DNA of 64,000 nucleotides from Chryseobacterium gambrini. GTDB lineage: Bacteria > Bacteroidota > Bacteroidia > Flavobacteriales > Weeksellaceae. Under the pieces are notes generated by a model. That model saw only the letters and a program-made list of their open reading frames with translations, had not been told where the DNA came from and searched no databases. The DNA lies in the NCBI RefSeq assembly GCF_900156825.1, contig NZ_FTOV01000013.1, positions 43,666 through 107,665 on the forward strand, written 5' to 3'. The translations under genes and the position numbers were made by a program. Each line of letters begins with the position of its first letter. The first letter of the stretch is position 1. This document shows, piece by piece, positions 59,247 through 64,000 of this stretch.

Positions 59247-59254
59247 TACATTTG
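59247..59254 (+). promoter_or_regulatory. -7 element of the first yceI gene
   Basis: TACATTTG, exact TAnnTTTG. Confidence 0.55.
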
Positions 59255-59293
59255 CACCAGTAAATAACAAACAAGAAAATAACTTTTATTCAA

Positions 59294-59860
59294 ATGAAAA
59301 AAATATTTTTATTAGCAGTTTTAGCAAGCGGATTAGCATTCGGACAGGCAAAAAAAGTAGTAAGCTCTGATGTACAGTGGTGGGGTTATAAAATCGCAAA
59401 ATCTGAGGCAAGCTCTCACAACGGAACGGTAAAAGTAAAATCCGGAGAAATGGTATTGAAAGGAAACCAGTTGGTTGGCGGTTCTTTCGTATTGGATATG
59501 ACTTCTATCAACGCAACAGATCTTTCCGGAGAATATCAGCAGAAACTGAACGGTCACCTTAAAAACGGAGATTTCTTCGAAGTTGAAAAATATCCTACGG
59601 CAACTTTCAAAATCACCGGAGTAAAGAAAAACAACGATAAAGTGTATACTTCTTTAGTTACAGGAAACTTAACGGTAAAAGGAAAAACCAACGCTATTTC
59701 TTTCCCTGCAAAAATTACATACGCAAACGGAACAGTAAGCTTAATGTCTAATAAATTCTCTATCGACAGACAGAAATTTGATGTGGCTTACAAATCTACA
59801 ATGCAGGATGTTCTTGTGAAAGATGATATGGATTTGCTTGTAAAGGTAACAGCTAAATAA
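59294..59860 (+). CDS. YceI-family protein
   Basis: A 188-residue exported protein (signal MKKIFLLAVLASGLAFGQ) with the YceI lipocalin-like barrel: SSHNGTVKVKSGEMVL, GGSFVLDMTSINATDL, LKNGDFFEVEKYPTATFKIT, LTVKGKTNAISFPAKI and MSNKFSIDRQKFDV. YceI proteins bind isoprenoid lipids in the periplasm. The gene lies behind a perfect FNR-type palindrome and a -7 element, so it may be controlled by oxygen or by nitrosative stress. A second YceI gene follows after a terminator. Confidence 0.88.
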   Translation: MKKIFLLAVLASGLAFGQAKKVVSSDVQWWGYKIAKSEASSHNGTVKVKSGEMVLKGNQLVGGSFVLDMTSINATDLSGEYQQKLNGHLKNGDFFEVEKYPTATFKITGVKKNNDKVYTSLVTGNLTVKGKTNAISFPAKITYANGTVSLMSNKFSIDRQKFDVAYKSTMQDVLVKDDMDLLVKVTAK

Positions 59861-59881
59861 TTTAATCAAAAAAAGATTGTT

Positions 59882-59910
59882 AAAAGTGTAGAAGTTCTAC
59901 ACTTTTTTTT
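59882..59910 (+). terminator. Terminator between the two yceI genes
   Basis: AAAAGTGTAGAA / TTCTACACTTTT with T run. Confidence 0.75.
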
Positions 59911-59917
59911 ATTTTTG
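59910..59917 (+). promoter_or_regulatory. -7 element of the second yceI gene
   Basis: TATTTTTG, exact TAnnTTTG, 21 bases before the ATG. Confidence 0.45.
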
Positions 59918-59938
59918 TTGAATTGTAAATAAAAAAGA

Positions 59939-60571
59939 ATGAAAAGATTACTATTGTTTGCTATGATGTGCGTAAGTATGTCATTTGTTTTCGCTCAGAA
60001 GAAAGGAGATAAAGTGGTAAAAGTAACATCGTCGGACATCAGATGGTGGGGATATAAAGTTGTAAAAACAGTTCCTACTACTCATTCCGGAACCATAAAG
60101 CTGAAAAGTGGAAAATTCACTTTTGATAAAACAGTTTTGGTGGACGGAGAATTCGTTATCGATATGAAATCCTTAATGGCGGGTGATGTTTCAAGCCAGG
60201 ATGAAGATATGGTAAAATTAACGAACGATCTTAAAAGTTCAAATTTCTTCGACGTTAAGAAATTTCCGTTGGCGAAATTCCATTTAACAAAAATTATTCC
60301 TCTGGCAAACAGCGAGTACAATTCTACCGTTTACGGAGATGTAACGATTAAAGGAGTGAGAAAAACCATCACTTTCCCTGCAAACGTTTATATTACTCAG
60401 TTTACCGTAGTAATCGAGTCTGCTAAATTCTCACTGAACAGAAGAGACTTCAAAGTATTCTACCAGTCTTCTCTGAAAGATTATTTCATCAAAAACGAAA
60501 TGGATATCCAGTTCAGAATTTCAACAGCAGTTTTGGATAACGAAAACAGAACGCCTGTTAAAAAGAAATAA
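59939..60571 (+). CDS. YceI-family protein
   Basis: A 210-residue exported protein (signal MKRLLLFAMMCVSMSFVFAQ) similar to its neighbour: THSGTIKLKSGKFTFD, DGEFVIDMKSLMAGDV, LKSSNFFDVKKFPLAKFHLT, VTIKGVRKTITFPANV and AKFSLNRRDFKVFYQSS. A duplicate of the first yceI gene with a longer C-terminal tail. Its own promoter and terminator suggest separate regulation. Confidence 0.87.
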   Translation: MKRLLLFAMMCVSMSFVFAQKKGDKVVKVTSSDIRWWGYKVVKTVPTTHSGTIKLKSGKFTFDKTVLVDGEFVIDMKSLMAGDVSSQDEDMVKLTNDLKSSNFFDVKKFPLAKFHLTKIIPLANSEYNSTVYGDVTIKGVRKTITFPANVYITQFTVVIESAKFSLNRRDFKVFYQSSLKDYFIKNEMDIQFRISTAVLDNENRTPVKKK

Positions 60572-60590
60572 GGACACCTTTTAATAAATC

Positions 60591-60629
60591 AAAATGAGCG
60601 ATTTCTTTGGAAACCGCTCATTTTTTTTG
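60591..60629 (+). terminator. Terminator after the second yceI gene
   Basis: AAATGAGCG and CGCTCATTT stem (inner part GATTTC/GAAACC imperfect) plus long T run. Confidence 0.7.
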
Positions 60630-60652
60630 ACTGATTTTTTTATTTTAGTAGT

Positions 60653-61294
60653 ATGAAAATTTATGTAGTAAGCGGACTTGGTGCAGATTTTAAGGTTTTG
60701 GAGAAAATTGAATTTCCAAAGCATCACGAAGTGGTTTTTATCGAATGGCTGATTCCTCATCAAAATGAAGAATTCTCAGATTATGTAAAAAGAATGGCAG
60801 AAAAGATTGATGATTCGGAGCCTTTTTATCTGGTGGGATATTCTTTCGGGGGAATTATGGTGCAGGAAATCAACAGGCTGAAACCTGCCAAAAAAGTGGT
60901 GATCCTCGGAAGTATTAAATCCGATAAAGAAAAATCCCGCCTCATCAAAGCCGGACAGATCACGAAAATTCCAAAAGTTCTGCCTGTTACTTTCTTCAAC
61001 GAAAGAACCACCAATATGTATTCCGTCGTAAGAAAATTCTTTGATCCCCGAAATCCTAAAGTTTTGCAATACTTCAGGGTAAGAGATCCGTATTATTTAA
61101 AATGGTCGATTGAAAAGATCTCAGACTGGAAGTTCGAAGAAAATCCCGATGTGGTACAGATCTTGGCAGACCGCGATATTGTTTTCCCGATCAAAAATTC
61201 CAAACCCGATTATGTAATCAAAGGAGGGAGCCATTTATTCCCAATTACAAAATTTAAAGAAGTTGCATCTATTTTAAAGGGGGTGTTAGAATAG
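60653..61294 (+). CDS. Alpha/beta hydrolase (small)
   Basis: A 213-residue alpha/beta-hydrolase-like protein. YVVSGLGADFKVLEKI is the oxyanion region and YLVGYSFGGIMVQEIN holds the nucleophile Ser in GYSFGG. The acid and His are likely in ILADRDIVFPI and KGGSHLFPI. No signal peptide, so it is cytoplasmic. Substrate unknown. Confidence 0.75.
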   Translation: MKIYVVSGLGADFKVLEKIEFPKHHEVVFIEWLIPHQNEEFSDYVKRMAEKIDDSEPFYLVGYSFGGIMVQEINRLKPAKKVVILGSIKSDKEKSRLIKAGQITKIPKVLPVTFFNERTTNMYSVVRKFFDPRNPKVLQYFRVRDPYYLKWSIEKISDWKFEENPDVVQILADRDIVFPIKNSKPDYVIKGGSHLFPITKFKEVASILKGVLE

Positions 61295-61373
61295 AATTTA
61301 TTTTTAAAATTAAATTTCAATTAATTTTATAGGGGTTTGTTTTAAATTTTTATTGTTTTTAAAAATTTATCCT

Positions 61374-61381
61374 TACATTTG
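61374..61381 (+). promoter_or_regulatory. -7 element of amtB
   Basis: TACATTTG; TTG at 61353-61355 gives an 18-base spacer. 22 bases before the ATG. Confidence 0.6.
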
Positions 61382-61403
61382 AAGGGGTAAAACACAAATT
61401 TTT

Positions 61404-62747
61404 ATGACAGTAGGTTTAAAATGGATCGTTTCTTTTACGATAATTGCTTTGATTGCCGTTGGCGGACTATTCTGGAGTCCCATTACAGATTTCCCGAATA
61501 CCGGAGCATTTTTAAGTGAAGATAAAATTGTAGGGGCAGATGTTGCCTGGATTCTTGCGGCGGCAGGTCTTGTTTTATTAATGACTCCCGGCTTATCTTT
61601 CTTCTACGGAGGAATGGTGGGAAAGAAAAACGTAATTTCTACGATGCTTCAAAGTTTTATTGCTTTGGGAGTAATTTCTATTTTGTGGGTAGTGGTTGGT
61701 TTTTCCCTCTCATTCGGAGATTCTATTGGTTTTACCATCAATGGAGAACATTACGGAATCATCGGCAACCCTTTGAGCTATCCTTTTTTCAGTGGAGTAG
61801 GAGTATTGCCGCATAAAGCGATGGCTTCTACGATTCCTTTTATTCTTTTTGCGTTGTTTCAGATGAAATTTGCGGTCATTACTCCTGCATTAATTACGGG
61901 TTCTTTTGCAGAACGGGTACGTTTCATCTCTTACCTTTTATTCATGGTGCTTTTCAGTCTGTTTATTTATACGCCGCTTTGTCACATGGTTTGGCATCCG
62001 GACGGATTACTGAATAAATATTTTGGTGTAAAAGATTTTGCAGGAGGCACTGTTGTACACATGAGTGCAGGTTTTGCAGCTTTAGCAGGCGCAATGGTGG
62101 TTGGAAACAGAAAAAAACCTCATCACGATCCTTCCAATATTTCTTATGTCATGTTGGGAACTGGAATGCTCTGGTTCGGGTGGTTTGGTTTTAATGCAGG
62201 TTCGGCTTTGGCAGCCAATGCAACGGCAGCAACGGCTTTCGGAACAACAACAATAGCTTCAGCTTCCGCGATGATGACGTGGATCTTTTTCGACAGAATT
62301 AATAAAAGAAAAGTTTCTGCTTTAGGTGCCTGTATCGGAGCCGTTGTCGGTTTAGTCGCAATTACTCCCGCCTGTGGTTTTGTTTCCGTTGCAGAAAGTC
62401 TTTTTATAGGGTTTATTTCCGCTATTGTTTCTAATTTAATGGTGAATTGGAAAGCTTTAAAGAAAATTGATGATACTTTAGACGTTTTTGCCTGTCATGG
62501 AGTAGGAGGAATCATGGGAATGATCTTAACCGCAATTTTTGCACACGGCGAAAAAGCAAGTCTTCTTCACGGTGGTTTTGAAGTTTTTGCCCATCATATG
62601 GCTGCATTACTGTTGGTCTCTGTTTTTACGTTTTTCGGATCATTGCTTTTGTATAAAATTACCGACAGTATTATCACTTTAAGGGTTTCAGAAGAATCCG
62701 AAGATATGGGACTGGATATTTCGCAGCATGAGGAAAGTCTCTGCTGA
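61404..62747 (+). CDS. amt: Ammonium transporter
   Basis: A 447-residue Amt/Mep channel with 11-12 membrane helices. Visible: AWILAAAGLVLLMTPGLSFF, YGGMVGKKN, VVHMSAGFAALAGAMVVG (pore His) and DVFACHGVGGIMGM (second pore His), the twin-His pair of the pore. It moves ammonium into the cell. No glnK gene lies next to it in the window. The C-terminal tail ISQHEESLC may interact with a PII protein. Confidence 0.93.
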   Translation: MTVGLKWIVSFTIIALIAVGGLFWSPITDFPNTGAFLSEDKIVGADVAWILAAAGLVLLMTPGLSFFYGGMVGKKNVISTMLQSFIALGVISILWVVVGFSLSFGDSIGFTINGEHYGIIGNPLSYPFFSGVGVLPHKAMASTIPFILFALFQMKFAVITPALITGSFAERVRFISYLLFMVLFSLFIYTPLCHMVWHPDGLLNKYFGVKDFAGGTVVHMSAGFAALAGAMVVGNRKKPHHDPSNISYVMLGTGMLWFGWFGFNAGSALAANATAATAFGTTTIASASAMMTWIFFDRINKRKVSALGACIGAVVGLVAITPACGFVSVAESLFIGFISAIVSNLMVNWKALKKIDDTLDVFACHGVGGIMGMILTAIFAHGEKASLLHGGFEVFAHHMAALLLVSVFTFFGSLLLYKITDSIITLRVSEESEDMGLDISQHEESLC

Positions 62748-62889
62748 GAAAGAGAATGTTGAATAGTAAATGGTCAATTGTGAATTTATTTAAGCTTAAA
62801 AACAATTAACAATTGAATGCGAAACAAATTCACTATTCGTCATTTACACAAAAAAGATTATCTACAAGTGTTCATATAGTTTTAATTAG

Positions 62890-62923
62890 AAAGCCGGAGC
62901 TGAATTTTCAACTCCGGCTTTTG
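62890..62923 (+). terminator. Hairpin terminator downstream of amt
   Basis: AAAGCCGGAG / CTCCGGCTTT stem plus T. Confidence 0.7.
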
Positions 62924-62940
62924 CATCTCGATTTATCGTG

Positions 62941-62948
62941 TATCTTTG
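62941..62948 (+). promoter_or_regulatory. Orphan -7 element
   Basis: TATCTTTG, exact TAnnTTTG, 13 bases before an ATG that opens only a 12-codon frame (MSKFLYGINIGF, 62961-62999). It looks like the surviving promoter and start of a lost gene. Confidence 0.35.
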
Positions 62949-63038
62949 TGTTTGGGAAAAATGAGCAAATTTCTATATGGAATCAATATCGGTTTTTGAT
63001 ATAACGTAAATGATGCTTTACTGTATTGTGCTTACTTT

Positions 63039-63812
63039 TTAAATATTACTAATCCATTGATAAATATCTTCGTCTGAAGATATACGTAAGCTTTTTCTTA
63101 ACCTATTTTTTTTCTTTTGAACCGCTTGTAGGGTTACATGAGTATAATTTGCTATTTCTTTTGAAGAATAATTAAGCTTTAGATAAGCACAAAAGTAAAG
63201 ATCATGTGATGTTAAATCAGGTTGTATTTCTTTTAGTTTATGAAAGAAAAAAGGATAGACCTCATTAAATCTTACTGCAAATGAAGGTGAATTTTTCATG
63301 GCTAATTCGTTCAGTTCCGTAAACGACTCATTAACTTTAATTTTTAAATCATTAATTATGTAATCCTGGTTTTCATTTACATTGGATAGGTTAAGAAGTT
63401 GTGATTCGTTTCTCAGCATCAAGATTGTAAAAATAATGGTAAGTAATATAACATTAAATGAGATTATTAATGATAATATTATTGGGTATTCATTATTTAA
63501 AAAAGGGTAAAGAAACAAAGAATACCTTGTAATGCTTAGAATAAGAATTTGTGCTATTATAAAAAGGAAGACAACAAGAATATACTTTAAATCTGTTCTA
63601 AAGTTATAAAGAATTATAAGAGAAATTATGATAGGAATATAATAGAAAGTTGTTAGTATTGTGATTCCTCCAAAACTTGAATAATAAAAAATAATTATAC
63701 TGATTTCTATATAAAATATGAGTATAATTAATTTATTAAATCTAAATTTTGATCTGAGTACAAGAATAATTTTAACAATTATACTCCCCTTAAAACGAAA
63801 AAGCGAAATTGA
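63039..63812 (-). pseudogene. 5'-truncated membrane protein with C-terminal helix-turn-helix domain
   Basis: The frame is open from 63812 to the stop at 63039 without an ATG; the first usable start is TTG 63518, inside a membrane segment. The unread upstream part (63519-63812) is a string of hydrophobic segments (IILIFYIEISIIIFYY, YIPIIISLIILYNF, YILVVFLFIIAQILILSI), then the 159-aa part with one more segment, a coiled linker and a LuxR-like HTH (DLYFCAYLKLNYSSKEIANY, VTLQAVQKKKNRLRKSLR). So it is probably a multi-span HTH regulator that has lost its true start. The 3' half is intact. Confidence 0.5.
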
Positions 63813-63957
63813 TTAATACGCAAAAAAAGCTAAAAAAGCCCATTAATAAAAGGGTTTTGGGCATATTTAACCCTCGGATTGAGAAAAAACGAAACGCCGA
63901 AAAATTACTATTTGCTACCATTTTATTACTATTAAAAAAAGATTTCCGCCATCATAC

Positions 63958-63983
63958 AGCCCCTTTTCGGGGCTTTTTATTTT
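63958..63983 (+). terminator. Hairpin terminator at the window end
   Basis: AGCCCC-TTTTC-GGGGCT followed by TTTTATTTT. Confidence 0.75.
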
Positions 63984-64000
63984 CTCAAAGATACAAATTT

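Noticed and set aside
62813..63004. 63-aa plus frame
   Set aside because: It runs through the terminator at 62890 and the orphan promoter; no protein-like character.

Overview
The window looks like a chromosome segment of a Flavobacteriia bacterium close to Chryseobacterium (Weeksellaceae). The evidence is AT-rich DNA, weak Shine-Dalgarno sites, many Bacteroidetes-type -7 elements (TAnnTTTG) a short distance before start codons, a protein with a type IX secretion C-terminal domain, a DUF1501/DUF1800 pair, YceI proteins and small double-glycine peptides. The assignment rests on reading the sequence, not on a database search.

Layout. 0-8.5 kb: housekeeping and metabolic genes (nitronate monooxygenase end, alpha/beta hydrolase, HD protein, rhodanese, queG, L,D-transpeptidase-like lipoprotein, photolyase) and small unknowns. 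8.7-13.1 kb: a cytosolic carbohydrate operon in which a 41-aa Lys-rich protein, a GH130 enzyme and a large GT4-type protein read leftwards. 13.2-22.5 kb: AraC regulators, a Ca2+/H+ antiporter and a 1562-aa T9SS-secreted modular protein beside a divergent membrane-bound TPR-AraC regulator. 22.5-32.1 kb: tRNA-Leu, an MBL hydrolase, a GAF/fRMsr protein, a metal-receptor protein, mgtE, a pair of six-cysteine leader peptides, rpsO and pnp.

32.1-40.4 kb is an accessory stretch: a 63-bp tandem-repeat array, a candidate Septu-like ATPase/HNH defence pair, orphan unknown genes, a pYEATS-domain membrane protein and several dispersed intergenic repeats.

40.8-54.1 kb is the most unusual part. An eight-gene leftward operon encodes two minimal nucleotidyltransferases, an ATP-grasp protein, a polynucleotide-kinase-like P-loop protein, a Thg1-like 3'-5' polymerase, a possible primase-fold protein and two mutually similar unknown proteins. 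Next to it, a second leftward unit runs rtcB (RNA ligase), a 134-nt long-hairpin segment, a 109-nt tRNA-like RNA with an abnormal anticodon arm, and a 583-aa possible scaffold protein. A WYL-domain regulator lies close by. Together this reads as an RNA repair/ligation island with its own tRNA-like RNA.

54.4-64 kb returns to ordinary genes: DUF1501/DUF1800 exported proteins, a beta-barrel protein behind a near-consensus sigma-54 promoter, glucokinase, two YceI proteins (the first behind a perfect FNR-type palindrome), a hydrolase, amtB and a 5'-truncated membrane HTH regulator.
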